Source: Diaphorobacter ruginosibacter
Lineage (GTDB): Bacteria; Pseudomonadota; Gammaproteobacteria; Burkholderiales; Burkholderiaceae_C
Assembly (NCBI RefSeq): GCF_014395975.1
Contig: NZ_CP060714.1
Coordinates: 1,860,001-1,924,000 of the forward strand
Direction of reading: 5' to 3'
DNA length: 64,000 nucleotides
The translations under genes and the position numbers were made by a program. Of this stretch, positions 8,867-17,131 are shown piece by piece (position 1 is the first letter of the stretch; each line of letters starts with the position of its first letter). A model generated the notes under the pieces. That model had not been told where the DNA came from, searched no databases, and worked only from the letters and a program-made list of their open reading frames with translations.

Positions 8867-8958
8867 TTCTACGGAGGCACGCGCGTAACCCGCCGCATTG
8901 GCGCGCAGAGGGCGTTTTCCTACAGTTGCACCACATTCACAGCAACCGGAGAAATCGC

Positions 8959-9456
8959 ATGAAACGCACTCTGACCCTCGCCGTCCTGACCCTGGCCACC
9001 GCAGTCACCGCTCATGTCGCCAGCGCCCAGGGCGTGCGCACCGAAAAGAACATCTCGCTCGAGCTGGCCAACCAGATCGCCGCACAGACCGTGGCTGCCT
9101 GCACCGCCGGCGGCTATGCCGTGACCGCCACCGTGGTGGATCGTGCCGGCACCGTGCGCGCCGTCCAGCGTGCCGACAACGCCGGCCCGCATACCGTGGA
9201 AGCCAGCCGCGCCAAGGCATTCACCTCGGCATCGGCCAAGGCACCGTCGCTCGCCATCATGGAGAACTCGCAGAAGAACCCTGGTGCAGCGAACCTGAAG
9301 GACATCCCCGGCTTCCTGCTGCTCGGCGGCGGCGTGCCCGTGAAGGTGGACAACGAAGTGATCGGCGCCGTGGGCGTGGCCGGTGCTCCCGGCGGCCATC
9401 TGGACGACCAGTGCGCCCAGGCGGCCCTGGCCAAGGTGGCGGACCTGCTGAAGTGA
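8959..9456 (+). CDS. Secreted GlcG/HbpS family (heme-binding-like, DUF336) protein
   Basis: 165 residues. The start ATG 8959 has GGAGAAA seven bases upstream and opens into a Sec signal peptide (MKRTLTLAVLTLATAVTAHV, cleavage after ASA). The mature part is a single GlcG/HbpS domain: ISLELANQIAAQTVAACTAGGY, VTATVVDRAGTVRAVQRADNAGPHTVEASRAKAFTSAS and the glycine-rich LLLGGGVPVKVDNEVIGAVGVAGAPGG ending with the conserved Asp-Asp and Cys. In the GlcG/HbpS family this fold binds heme or small ligands (HbpS is an extracellular redox-sensing accessory of a two-component system). It follows a two-component pair and is followed 20 bases later by an outer-membrane barrel, so it may be a periplasmic or surface ligand binder; this is inference. 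Confidence 0.88.
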   Translation: MKRTLTLAVLTLATAVTAHVASAQGVRTEKNISLELANQIAAQTVAACTAGGYAVTATVVDRAGTVRAVQRADNAGPHTVEASRAKAFTSASAKAPSLAIMENSQKNPGAANLKDIPGFLLLGGGVPVKVDNEVIGAVGVAGAPGGHLDDQCAQAALAKVADLLK

Positions 9457-9476
9457 TCGCAAGGAAAGAAGCAACC

Positions 9477-10181
9477 ATGACACGTACTTTCAGCATCGCA
9501 GGCATTCTCCCCGTCCTCGCCCTGGCAGCCGCCGGCAGCGCCTTTGCCGCCGACAGCGCAGGCAGCAGCGGCAGCAACTACTACGGCGCACTGCGCATCA
9601 ATTCGGCCAGCTACAAGGCCCACGACATGGACTCCAGCGCCCGCCCGGGCCTGGGCCAGTTCGTGCCAGGCGACGACTCCAACACGGCGGCGGGCGGCTC
9701 GCTGGCGCTGGGCTACCATCTGCCATCGAACTGGCGCGTGGAAGCGGAATACACGCTGCCGAAGAACAATGAGTTCACCAGCGGCTCCACCAACTTCCCG
9801 ACCAGCTTCAACCACCACAAGATCCGCTCGCAGCGCCTGATGGTCAATGCCTACAAGGACTTCCCGCTGAGTTCCTCGTTCTCGCTGTACGGCACCGCCG
9901 GCCTGGGCGTCGCCAAGCTGGAGTCCAAGGGCTGGCAGGGCAACGTGAACCGCCAGTACTTCGGCGATTCGCAGAACAACCTGGCGTACTCGGTGGGCTT
10001 CGGCGTGAGCTACTCGCCGGTGCACAAGGTCAGCATCGACCTCGGCTACCGCTATGTCGCCATGGGCAAGACCAGGAGCGGCGCGAACAACTTCACGAAC
10101 GTCCGTGGCCTGCAGGACGAGCAGATGCGCGCCAAGCTCACTTCGAGCGAGATCACGCTCGGACTGCGCTACAGCTTCTGA
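9477..10181 (+). CDS. Outer-membrane beta-barrel protein (OmpW/Ail-like, small barrel)
   Basis: 234 residues. A signal peptide (MTRTFSIAGILPVLALAAAG, cleavage near AFA) precedes alternating hydrophobic strands typical of an 8-stranded barrel: NYYGALRINSASYK, GGSLALGYHLPSNWRVEAEY, SQRLMVNAYKDF, FSLYGTAGLGVAKL, LAYSVGFGVSYS, VSIDLGYRYVAMG and the final ITLGLRYSF ending in Phe, the outer-membrane assembly signal. Start ATG 9477 has AAGGAAAG upstream. It sits 20 bases behind the GlcG-like gene, probably in one transcript. The ligand or role is unknown; small barrels of this kind serve adhesion or small-molecule transport. Confidence 0.82.
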   Translation: MTRTFSIAGILPVLALAAAGSAFAADSAGSSGSNYYGALRINSASYKAHDMDSSARPGLGQFVPGDDSNTAAGGSLALGYHLPSNWRVEAEYTLPKNNEFTSGSTNFPTSFNHHKIRSQRLMVNAYKDFPLSSSFSLYGTAGLGVAKLESKGWQGNVNRQYFGDSQNNLAYSVGFGVSYSPVHKVSIDLGYRYVAMGKTRSGANNFTNVRGLQDEQMRAKLTSSEITLGLRYSF

Positions 10182-10283
10182 GGTCGCCAAGGCGCTCCGC
10201 GCATCACGCACGGGCCTCCATCTCTGCGATACTGTTCACCGGATCAACTGGTGGGATGCCTCGGTGAGAGCGAGGCAGCGTTG

Positions 10284-12167
10284 ATGGAGTGCTCCGGAAT
10301 GAGCAATGTTTACCAATCGGCTGCCCCTTCTTCCCCTTCCGCGCCTTCTTCTTCGGCGCTGTCGGCCGCTGGCGACTGGATCACGGCGCAGGAGCGGGTT
10401 GACTGGCAGTCGTCGGGCCTGCTTCCACTCCATCAGTGGGATGGAGCGGTCAAGGCCGTCATCCGGCTGATGGCCAGCGCTCCTACGCCCATGCTGCTGA
10501 TGATGGGTCCGAGGGGTATTCTTCTTGCCAACGAGGCGGCCCAGGGCCTTCTGGCCGGGCCGGCGCCAATGCTCAATGGACGCTCGGTACTGGACGTCTG
10601 GCCGGAGAGCGATCGGTTTCATTCCTGGCTTCTGCAGACGGTGGCCGCGGGGCAGGCGGTTCGCGTTCGCGAGCGGGCCTTCAGTCGTCCCGGTGCCAGC
10701 GGACGGCAGACACTCTTGCTTGATCTCGATGCCACGCCCGTGGTGAGCGAGGCCGGTGCCGTCGTCGCCGTCCTGTGCATTGCGCACGATGTCACGGACT
10801 GGGACCTGTGCACGCGCCGGCTGGCGGATTCGGAGCAACGGTTGCGCCATGCGCTCGAAGGCTCGGGGCTGGTGGGCACCTGGACGCTTGACCTGGCAAC
10901 CCGCGAGACCGTGGCGGACGCCAGTGTGGCCCGGATGTACGGGCTCTCGGCCGAGCAGTGCGAGCATGGCATTCCCGATGCGCATTTCCTCCAGGCAGTC
11001 CACCCCGAGGATCTCCCCCAGGTGACAGCTGCATTTTCCGAGGCCGAACGAACCGGAACGCCCTACCGCTGCCGCTACCGTGTGGTCGAGCGCGGGGGAA
11101 CGACTGCTCGCTGGGTGATCTCTTCGGCGAGTCCCTGCAGGAACGCGGAAGGGCAGGTGTTCCAGTTCCTGGGCGTGATCGTCAACGTGACCGAACAGAT
11201 GGAGACCGTCTCGGCGCTTGCGAAGAGCCGGTTCCACTTCCGTACCCTCACGGAGGCGCTGCCCCAGATCGTCTGGAGCTGCGATGGGGAAGGGCGGCAT
11301 GACTACTTTTCAGTGCGCTGGAGCGAATTCACCGGCGTGGACCTGAAGGACGTCAACGAGGACACCTGGAAGACCCTCGTCTATCCCGAGCACTGGGAAA
11401 GGGTGCAGGCCGCCTGGGGAAATGCGCTGCGTACGGGGAGTTCCTATGACATCGACTACCGCTTCCGCCATCGCTGCGGGGAGTACCGGTGGCTGCGGGT
11501 GATGGCCCTGCCGATCCGTGACGAGGAGGGGCGGATTGTTCGCTGGTTCGGCACGAGCACGGACGTTCACGAGGCCTACCAGATCGCAGAGGAGCGGGAA
11601 CGCTTTGCAAGGGAGCTCGAGCGCATCGCGGCAGAGGACCAGTTGACCGGTGTGCTGACACGTCGCGCCTTTCTGGCGCGCGCGGCGGCCTGGGTCGATG
11701 CACAGCTGCCCGCCCAGGCTGGAGCGAGCCTGCTGATGCTGGATGTGGACCATTTCAAGAACATCAACGACCTGCATGGGCATTCCGCGGGCGACCGGGC
11801 GTTGACCGCATTGGCCCACACGATCAAGGCATCGGTGAGGCCGCAGGACCTGACGGGGCGCATGGGGGGCGAGGAGTTCGCCATTTTCCTGCCCGGTTGC
11901 GGGGAGGCAGATGCCGTGCGCCTTGCGGAGTGCATCTGCCAGAGCCTTGCGGGCGGCAGGGTGGACGTGGACGCCGGCGTCACGATCGCCGTGACCGCCA
12001 GCATCGGCGTGACGACCGCCAGGGTGGAGCCAGGAGTTCTCGAGACCATGCTGTCGACGGCGGACAAGGCCCTCTATGTCGCCAAGTCAAGAGGCCGCAA
12101 CCAGACATTCTTCTCGGCCGCTCCGGCGCCTTCTGCACCATCTGCTTCTTCGGTCATCCGCCGCTGA
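10284..12167 (+). CDS. Diguanylate cyclase with three PAS domains
   Basis: 627 residues from ATG 10284 (GAGG eight bases upstream); ATG 10299 with GGAG nine bases upstream is equally possible. A Ser/Pro/Ala-rich leader precedes three PAS modules (about 55-160, 170-300 and 310-430), each ending in a PAC-like strand; the third has ALPQIVWSCDGEG and FTGVDLKDV. A short coil (EERERFARELERIAAEDQLT) links to a GGDEF domain with LDVDHFKNINDLHGHSAGDR and the active-site GGEEF at 528-532. An RxxD inhibitory site (RPQD, 519-522) lies five residues before it, so it is probably active and product-inhibited. There is no membrane helix, so it is cytosolic and senses an internal cue (redox, O2 or ligand). 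No phosphodiesterase domain. It is monocistronic by its spacing. Confidence 0.92.
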   Translation: MECSGMSNVYQSAAPSSPSAPSSSALSAAGDWITAQERVDWQSSGLLPLHQWDGAVKAVIRLMASAPTPMLLMMGPRGILLANEAAQGLLAGPAPMLNGRSVLDVWPESDRFHSWLLQTVAAGQAVRVRERAFSRPGASGRQTLLLDLDATPVVSEAGAVVAVLCIAHDVTDWDLCTRRLADSEQRLRHALEGSGLVGTWTLDLATRETVADASVARMYGLSAEQCEHGIPDAHFLQAVHPEDLPQVTAAFSEAERTGTPYRCRYRVVERGGTTARWVISSASPCRNAEGQVFQFLGVIVNVTEQMETVSALAKSRFHFRTLTEALPQIVWSCDGEGRHDYFSVRWSEFTGVDLKDVNEDTWKTLVYPEHWERVQAAWGNALRTGSSYDIDYRFRHRCGEYRWLRVMALPIRDEEGRIVRWFGTSTDVHEAYQIAEERERFARELERIAAEDQLTGVLTRRAFLARAAAWVDAQLPAQAGASLLMLDVDHFKNINDLHGHSAGDRALTALAHTIKASVRPQDLTGRMGGEEFAIFLPGCGEADAVRLAECICQSLAGGRVDVDAGVTIAVTASIGVTTARVEPGVLETMLSTADKALYVAKSRGRNQTFFSAAPAPSAPSASSVIRR

Positions 12168-12189
12168 AATGCAGACATGGCGGCCGGTC

Positions 12190-12450
12190 CATCCCATACC
12201 GGGGATGTTCAGGTGCCTTGCCGTCGCAGTGCGCAGTTCGTCCAGGCTGAAACCCGCGCGCTGCCCGGCCGTGATCAGCCTGAGCACCAGGGCTGCATCG
12301 GCAGGGTCGCTGCGATGGCCGTAGGCCTGGCGTTCCACCGCCCTGAGCAGGCCGATGCGTTCGTAGAGGCGCATGCGGGAGGGTGCAAGGCCCGGTTTCC
12401 CAGGTTCGAGGTGACGCCCCATCGCGAAGGACCCGAGCTCATCCGGCAGG
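12190..12450 (-). pseudogene. Remnant of a MerR-family regulator gene
   Basis: On the minus strand one frame reads LAPSRMRLYERIGLLRAVER, then Gln-Ala-Tyr-Gly, ALVLRLITAGQRAGFSLDELR. This is the MerR signature: helix-turn-helix with the (R)x-YERIGLL wing and the G-F-S-L-x-E-L/I-R motif. The first HTH helix is not in the same frame (the upstream MGRHLEPGKPG is unlike MerR). After DELR the sequence decays into low-complexity Arg-rich residues instead of the dimerisation coiled coil. No ribosome binding site is seen. It is most likely a truncated, frameshifted relic filling the 333-base gap between the cyclase and the enolase gene. Boundaries are approximate. Confidence 0.5.
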
Positions 12451-12500
12451 GTGCATAAGCCCGTTGATACCGGATGGCTCCGTGGCCGTGATGTACGGCC

Positions 12501-13658
12501 TCAATGCACCTGCCGCATGCTGGCGAGGCTGGCCAGTTCGGGTTCGAAGCCGATCCCTGGTGCGCTTCCAAGCGTGGCCTTGCCGTCGCTGATCTGTTCG
12601 AGAGGCCCCGCGAGCAGGCTTCTGAGTGGATTCGGGTTCGAGTCGATCTCCAGCATGCCCCTGCCGCCGGCTGCCGCGAGCAGGTGCGCGGAATGCAGCA
12701 GCCCGATGCCGCCGCCGAGGTAGTGGGGGCAATACAGAAGGTGCGCCGCGCGGGTCGCCTGGATGACCGGCCAGCAGCCCGATATGCCACCCCATTTGGC
12801 AGCGTCGGGCTGCAGCACCGAGAGTTGCCGGGTGGCGATGGCCTGCGTGAATTCCACCGGGCTCGCCAGGTTCTCGCCGGCTGCCAGCGGAATGCCCGAG
12901 CGCATACGGAGCTGCGCCCATTCATCCCAGGGCCTGTCGGCGCGCAGGGGCTCTTCCAGCCAGCACAGGTCGAAGGGTTCCAGATCGGGAAGCATGCGCA
13001 GCGCTTCCTCCAGCGACCAGCCCTGGTTGGCATCGGCCATCAGGGGAATGCCGGCGCCCAGACGGCTGCGCATGGCGGTCAGGTTGGCCAGGTCGCGGTC
13101 GCGCCCGAACCCGATCTTCAGCTTGAAGGCGCGGTAGCCCGCCTCCCACGCACGCTCGGCCGTCCTTTCGGGATGATCGGGGTTGATGCCGCTGGCATAG
13201 ACGGAGATGCGCGCCGGCTGCGTGTCGGGTGCCTGTCCCCGGATGAACTGCCAGAGAGGCGTCTTCGCTCGCCGCGCGCACAGGTCCCACAAGGCCAGGT
13301 CCACGCCGGCGATGGCCTGTGCGATCGGCCCGGGTTCGGCGGACTGGATGGCAAGAACGGCGGTCTCCTCGCTCAGATGCCGGAAGGCGGCCTCGGGCGC
13401 CTCGAACCATTGCTGCACCAGCAGGGGTGCCAGCACCGTGTCGATCAGGCGCGCTCGGTGCTCCGCTCCGCACGAAGGGAAGTTGCACCAGACCTCTCCC
13501 CAGCCGAAGGCGCCATCGCTGTCCTCGGCCCGCACCAGTACCGCCGGCCGGTCGGTCATCACGCCGAACGAGGTGCGCACGGGATTGGCGATCGGCGCGC
13601 GAAACACGAATGCTTCGATCCGTGTGATGCGGATGGGGGAGGCGTGCGGGTGTGTCAT
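12501..13658 (-). CDS. Enolase-superfamily enzyme, mandelate racemase/sugar-acid dehydratase-like
   Basis: 385 residues. An N-terminal capping domain (about 8-130) covers a (beta/alpha)7beta barrel. Active-site positions typical of the mandelate racemase subgroup are all visible. There is a KxK pair (Lys179, Lys181) in FKLKIGFGRD, metal ligands Asp209 (MADANQGW), Glu235 (WLEEPL) and Glu262 (AGENLA), and an Asp-His dyad formed by Asp285 (LQPDAAKWGG) and His312 (CPHYLGGG). Having both bases suggests proton abstraction on either face, as in racemases or acid-sugar dehydratases; the exact substrate cannot be read off. The ATG at 13658 overlaps the stop of the GntR gene by four bases (ATGA), so both are one operon. 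Its neighbours across the divergent promoter are an ABC importer and a GMC oxidoreductase. Confidence 0.88.
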   Translation of the reverse strand: MTHPHASPIRITRIEAFVFRAPIANPVRTSFGVMTDRPAVLVRAEDSDGAFGWGEVWCNFPSCGAEHRARLIDTVLAPLLVQQWFEAPEAAFRHLSEETAVLAIQSAEPGPIAQAIAGVDLALWDLCARRAKTPLWQFIRGQAPDTQPARISVYASGINPDHPERTAERAWEAGYRAFKLKIGFGRDRDLANLTAMRSRLGAGIPLMADANQGWSLEEALRMLPDLEPFDLCWLEEPLRADRPWDEWAQLRMRSGIPLAAGENLASPVEFTQAIATRQLSVLQPDAAKWGGISGCWPVIQATRAAHLLYCPHYLGGGIGLLHSAHLLAAAGGRGMLEIDSNPNPLRSLLAGPLEQISDGKATLGSAPGIGFEPELASLASMRQVH

Positions 13659-14380
13659 GGCTGCAGATCCATTTCGACGCGGATGGCGTCGCCGCGATAG
13701 GTGATGTCGGCCAGGTAGATGACGGTGCCCTTGGCATCGAGGAAGACGCGGCGGACTTCCGCGACGGGCGCGTTCATCGGCAACTCCAGCAGGCGCGCGA
13801 CCTCCACGTCCGCGGAGCCGATCGTCATCACCTGGCGGGCACTCGCGATCTTCACCTTGGGCATCGACTTGAGCAGCGGAATGACGGTCTTGTTGCGGAA
13901 CTCCTCGGGCGCCAGCTTGAAGATGCGCTCGTCGAGATGGATGTTGATGACGCAATAAGGCTGGTCGTCATGGCTGTGCACGCGGCGCATGAAGGTGTAG
14001 CTAGGAGCCGCGTGGCCCTCGCGCTCGGTGAGCGGCGGGGCGGCGCTTGATTCCGCGATGTTGACGATGCGGGGCTGCGTGTCTGCATACACGCGCGCCA
14101 GTTCGTCGAGCCGGGTCACCACGCTGATGAAGCGCTCCTTCTTCGGCTGGCCCGTCACGAAGGTGCCGCGGCCCTGCTGGGGCGACACCAGCCCTTCGCG
14201 TGCGAGCAGGTCGATGGCCTGTCGCACGGTGACGCGCGCCACGCCGAACTCCTTGACCAGCTCCTCGAGCGACGGCAGCTTCTGCCCCTGCGCCCATTGC
14301 CCGCGCGCGATGCGCTGGCGCAGCAGGTCCGCCAGCTGAAGGTAACGGGGTACGGGGCTTTCAAGGAACAGGCTGGACAT
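13655..14380 (-). CDS. GntR family regulator, HutC/UTRA subfamily
   Basis: 241 residues. The N-terminal winged helix (about 10-75) has LADLLRQRIARGQWAQGQKL, PSLEELVKEFGVARVTVRQA and GLVSPQQGRGTFV. A UTRA effector-binding domain follows (about 90-238), with YTFMRRVHSHDDQPYCVINI and the C-terminal AEVRRVFLDAKGTVIYLADI. HutC-type repressors release DNA when a small metabolite fills the UTRA pocket. It is first in an operon with the enolase-family gene and divergent from the ABC importer/oxidoreductase operon. A 20-bp imperfect palindrome lies 17 bases upstream of its start, a good candidate operator for autoregulation and control of both arms. Confidence 0.92.
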   Translation of the reverse strand: MSSLFLESPVPRYLQLADLLRQRIARGQWAQGQKLPSLEELVKEFGVARVTVRQAIDLLAREGLVSPQQGRGTFVTGQPKKERFISVVTRLDELARVYADTQPRIVNIAESSAAPPLTEREGHAAPSYTFMRRVHSHDDQPYCVINIHLDERIFKLAPEEFRNKTVIPLLKSMPKVKIASARQVMTIGSADVEVARLLELPMNAPVAEVRRVFLDAKGTVIYLADITYRGDAIRVEMDLQP

Positions 14381-14397
14381 CGCTTTGGGTTATTTGT

Positions 14398-14417
14398 ATA
14401 TGGTTGTACAAACGTAT
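14398..14417. promoter_or_regulatory. Candidate GntR operator in the divergent promoter
   Basis: ATATGGTTGTACAAACGTAT has a perfect 8-bp core palindrome (TTGTACAA, 14404-14411) and arms that match at four of six positions. It lies in an A+T-rich pocket between gntR (start 14380) and the ABC permease (start 14503). HutC-type GntR proteins bind similar short palindromes rich in GT/AC. No footprint evidence; assignment is by position and symmetry. Confidence 0.5.
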
Positions 14418-14502
14418 GGTCTATAGTACGATTAGTTGACATCGGATGCAACCGAGGGGCTAGAACCATGGTTTCCAGAAGATTTCAAAGAGACAGGTCC
14501 GC

Positions 14503-15273
14503 ATGAAAACTCCATCGTCCTGGTGGGGCCGCGCAGCGCTGGTGCTGGCGCCGTGGCTCGTCATCCTGCTGCTGTGGTATGCCATTCGCCTGAGCGGCCT
14601 GGTCAATCCCGCGCTCGTGCCGGCCCCCCACGCGGTGGCGGAAAAGTTCTGGGAGCTGGCCCGGACGCGGTTGCCGATGGATATCTGGATGTCCACCCAG
14701 CGCGTGCTGCTCGGGGTGACGCTGGGCGTGGCGCTGGCGGTTCCTGTGGGCTTCTGCCTGGGCTGGTACGAGGGCGTGCGCACCTTCATCGAGCCCGTCA
14801 TCAATTTCTTCCGGGCCCTGCCGCCGATCGCACTGATTCCGCTCGTGATCGTCTACTTCGGCATCGGGGAGCTCGCCAAGACCATCATCCTTTTCTATGC
14901 CTCGTTCTTCGCGGGCGTGATCGTGATGTACGAGGGCATCGCGCAGATCAGTCCCATCTACATCAAGGTGGCGCGCACGCTCGGTGCGAAGGACATGGAG
15001 ATCTTCCGCAAGGTGATCGTTCCACTCACCATCCCGCACATCCTCACCGCGATCCGCGTGGCCCTTGGCGTGGCATGGGCCACGCTGGTGGCATCCGAGC
15101 TCATCGCGGCGCAGCAGGGCCTTGGCGCGCTGATCCAGAATGCGTCCTCGTTCTTCCAGTTGGACGTGATCTACGTGGGCATCATCTGCATCGGCGCGAT
15201 CGCGCTGGTGATGGATACGGTGCTGCGCATGGTTTCCAGGCGGCTGGTGGCCTGGCAGGACAGGATGGCATGA
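14503..15273 (+). CDS. ABC transporter permease, NitT/TauT (SsuC-like) family
   Basis: 256 residues, inner-membrane protein with about six helices (first one WWGRAALVLAPWLVILLLWY). The cytoplasmic EAA loop is present as ARTLGAKDMEIFRKVIVPLT followed by IPHILTAIRVALGVAWATLV, the BPD_transp_1 signature that docks with the ATPase. This family imports sulfonates, nitrate, taurine, pyrimidine precursors and other small anions. It is the first gene of a four-gene operon: its stop overlaps the ATPase start by four bases. The divergent GntR regulator probably controls it. Confidence 0.92.
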   Translation: MKTPSSWWGRAALVLAPWLVILLLWYAIRLSGLVNPALVPAPHAVAEKFWELARTRLPMDIWMSTQRVLLGVTLGVALAVPVGFCLGWYEGVRTFIEPVINFFRALPPIALIPLVIVYFGIGELAKTIILFYASFFAGVIVMYEGIAQISPIYIKVARTLGAKDMEIFRKVIVPLTIPHILTAIRVALGVAWATLVASELIAAQQGLGALIQNASSFFQLDVIYVGIICIGAIALVMDTVLRMVSRRLVAWQDRMA

Positions 15274-16100
15274 GCATGAACCACGCTGCAGACAGCGCGC
15301 CCGTGCGCATCGCCTTCGACAGGGTGTCGGTCCAGTTCGATACCGAGCGCGGCCCGATGAAGGTGCTCGACGATGTGAGCTTTGAGATCCGCCAGGGCGA
15401 ATTCGTCTCGATCATCGGGCCATCGGGGTGCGGCAAGACCACGCTCATGAACCTGCTGGGTGGCTTTGTGCCGCCCACGTCCGGACAGGTGCTGCTCGAC
15501 GGCAGGCCGGTGAATGGGCCCGGCCCTGATCGCGGCGTGATCTTCCAGGAATATGGCGTGTTCCCCTGGCTGACGGTGCGCCAGAACATCGAGTTCGGGC
15601 TCAAGCTCTCGGCCAGCAAGGTGCCCGTACGCGAGCGCGAGGCCATCGTGCAGCGCTACATGACGCTGATGGGGCTGGGCGACTTTGCCCATCACTTCCC
15701 GAAGCATCTTTCGGGGGGCATGCGCCAGCGCCTTGCCATTGCGCGCGCCTACGCGGTGAAGCCCGAGTTCCTGCTGATGGACGAGCCCTTCGGCGCGCTG
15801 GACGCGCAGACCCGCTCAGCCATGCAGGACCTGCTGCTGGAAGTGCTGCAGACCGAGGGCAAGACGGTCATGCTGATCACGCACTCGGTGGAGGAGGCCC
15901 TCTATCTTTCGTCGCGTATCGTCGTCGTGACGGCGCGTCCCGCGCGCATCCGCACGGTGATCGATGTACCGTTCGGCTATCCGCGCGCGGAGAATGTGCA
16001 CGAGGATCCGCGCTTCGCCGAGATGCGCACCCACATCCGTGATCTCGTCATGCAGGAATATGCCGCCCAGGCACGGCAGGCAGTGCGGCTCTCTGAATAG
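15270..16100 (+). CDS. ABC transporter ATP-binding protein, NitT/TauT (SsuB/TauB-like) family
   Basis: 276 residues. Walker A GPSGCGKTTLMNLLGG, Q loop (VIFQEYGVFPWLTV), signature LSGGMRQRLAIARAYAV, Walker B LLMDEPFGALDAQTR and the switch His in MLITHSVEEALYL are all intact, so it should hydrolyse ATP to drive import through the permease just upstream. The start ATG at 15270 overlaps the permease stop (ATGA); longer in-frame extension to 14436 is shadow of the permease gene. The FPWLTV segment after the Q loop is typical of sulfonate/taurine-type ATPases. Confidence 0.94.
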   Translation: MSMNHAADSAPVRIAFDRVSVQFDTERGPMKVLDDVSFEIRQGEFVSIIGPSGCGKTTLMNLLGGFVPPTSGQVLLDGRPVNGPGPDRGVIFQEYGVFPWLTVRQNIEFGLKLSASKVPVREREAIVQRYMTLMGLGDFAHHFPKHLSGGMRQRLAIARAYAVKPEFLLMDEPFGALDAQTRSAMQDLLLEVLQTEGKTVMLITHSVEEALYLSSRIVVVTARPARIRTVIDVPFGYPRAENVHEDPRFAEMRTHIRDLVMQEYAAQARQAVRLSE

Positions 16101-16138
16101 ATAGAGCCGGTTTGATCATCAACCAGAGGAGGATCGTC

Positions 16139-17131
16139 ATGGCCATGCAACGCAGACAACTGATTCAGGCAACCGCAGCGGCGTACGCGGTGCAGATGGC
16201 TCCGGCCTTTGCCCAGGCGAAGACCAAGGTGAAGGTGGGATATCTCCATACGCCGGCGGTCGATGGGCATATCTGGCTGGGCCAGCAGATGGGCGCGTTC
16301 GCAAAGCAGGGCCTCGACCTGGAGCTGGTGCAGTTCGCCACGGGACTGGAGCTGTTCCAGGCCATGATCGGCGGCAGTCTTGACGTGTTGGCAACGGGCG
16401 CGGTGATCAGCAATTTTCCCGCGCGCGGGCAGGGCAGGGTGTTCCTGATGAACAACATCGAGTACGCCACGGCCCAGTTGTGGGTGCGCGATGACATCAA
16501 GACGCTGGCTGACCTCAAGGGCAAGCAGATCTCCACGACGACCGGCACCACCGCGCATGTGTTCCTCGACCGGGCGCTGCGCTCCGCACAGCTCGACCCG
16601 GCCAAGGATGTGCAGATCGTGAACCAGCGCATGACCGAGGCCGTGACGTCCTTCGTGTCGGGGGCCGTGCCAGCGGTGGCCCTGTGGGTGCCGTTCGATG
16701 CCGTGATCCGCCAGCGCATGCCCAATGCCCGCAGGCTGGTCGATGCGTCCGCCTTCTTTCCTCAGGCCGCGATCATGGGCGGCTGGGCCGCGAGAAACGA
16801 TTACTACGACAAGAATCGTGCGGTGCTCTCCAGTCTGGCAACCGCCTGGGGCGAGGTGAACGCGTTCATCTCCGGCAAGCCCGACGAGGCCGCCGAGGCG
16901 CTGCAGAAGGCGCAGTACAAGGACATTCCGCTCGCCGACTTCAAGGAACAGTTCAAGGCATCGAAGTACTTCACCAATGCGGAATGGCGCACACGCTACC
17001 AGGACGGCACCGCCACGCGGTGGCTTCAGCAGGTGACCGACTTCTTCGTGGCGAGCGCCAACATCCAGGGAGCCCAGAAGGCCGAGCAGTACTTCGACCC
17101 CAGGATCTTCCTCGAGGCCGTGAAGTCATGA
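16139..17131 (+). CDS. ABC transporter periplasmic substrate-binding protein, NitT/TauT (SsuA-like)
   Basis: 330 residues. ATG 16139 is preceded by AGAGGAGG at an ideal distance, so it is preferred to the in-frame ATG at 16112. A signal peptide (AMQRRQLIQATAAAYAVQMA, cleavage near AFA) is followed by a two-lobe binding fold: VKVGYLHTPAVDGHIWLGQQ, VLATGAVISNFPARGQG, ADLKGKQISTTTGTTAHVFL and the hinge-crossing VPAVALWVPFDAVIRQ. It delivers the ligand to the permease/ATPase pair upstream. The ligand is unknown; the downstream flavoprotein oxidoreductase and the divergent enolase-family enzyme suggest a hydroxylated carboxylate or alcohol rather than a plain sulfonate (inference). The oxidoreductase start overlaps its stop. 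Confidence 0.9.
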   Translation: MAMQRRQLIQATAAAYAVQMAPAFAQAKTKVKVGYLHTPAVDGHIWLGQQMGAFAKQGLDLELVQFATGLELFQAMIGGSLDVLATGAVISNFPARGQGRVFLMNNIEYATAQLWVRDDIKTLADLKGKQISTTTGTTAHVFLDRALRSAQLDPAKDVQIVNQRMTEAVTSFVSGAVPAVALWVPFDAVIRQRMPNARRLVDASAFFPQAAIMGGWAARNDYYDKNRAVLSSLATAWGEVNAFISGKPDEAAEALQKAQYKDIPLADFKEQFKASKYFTNAEWRTRYQDGTATRWLQQVTDFFVASANIQGAQKAEQYFDPRIFLEAVKS

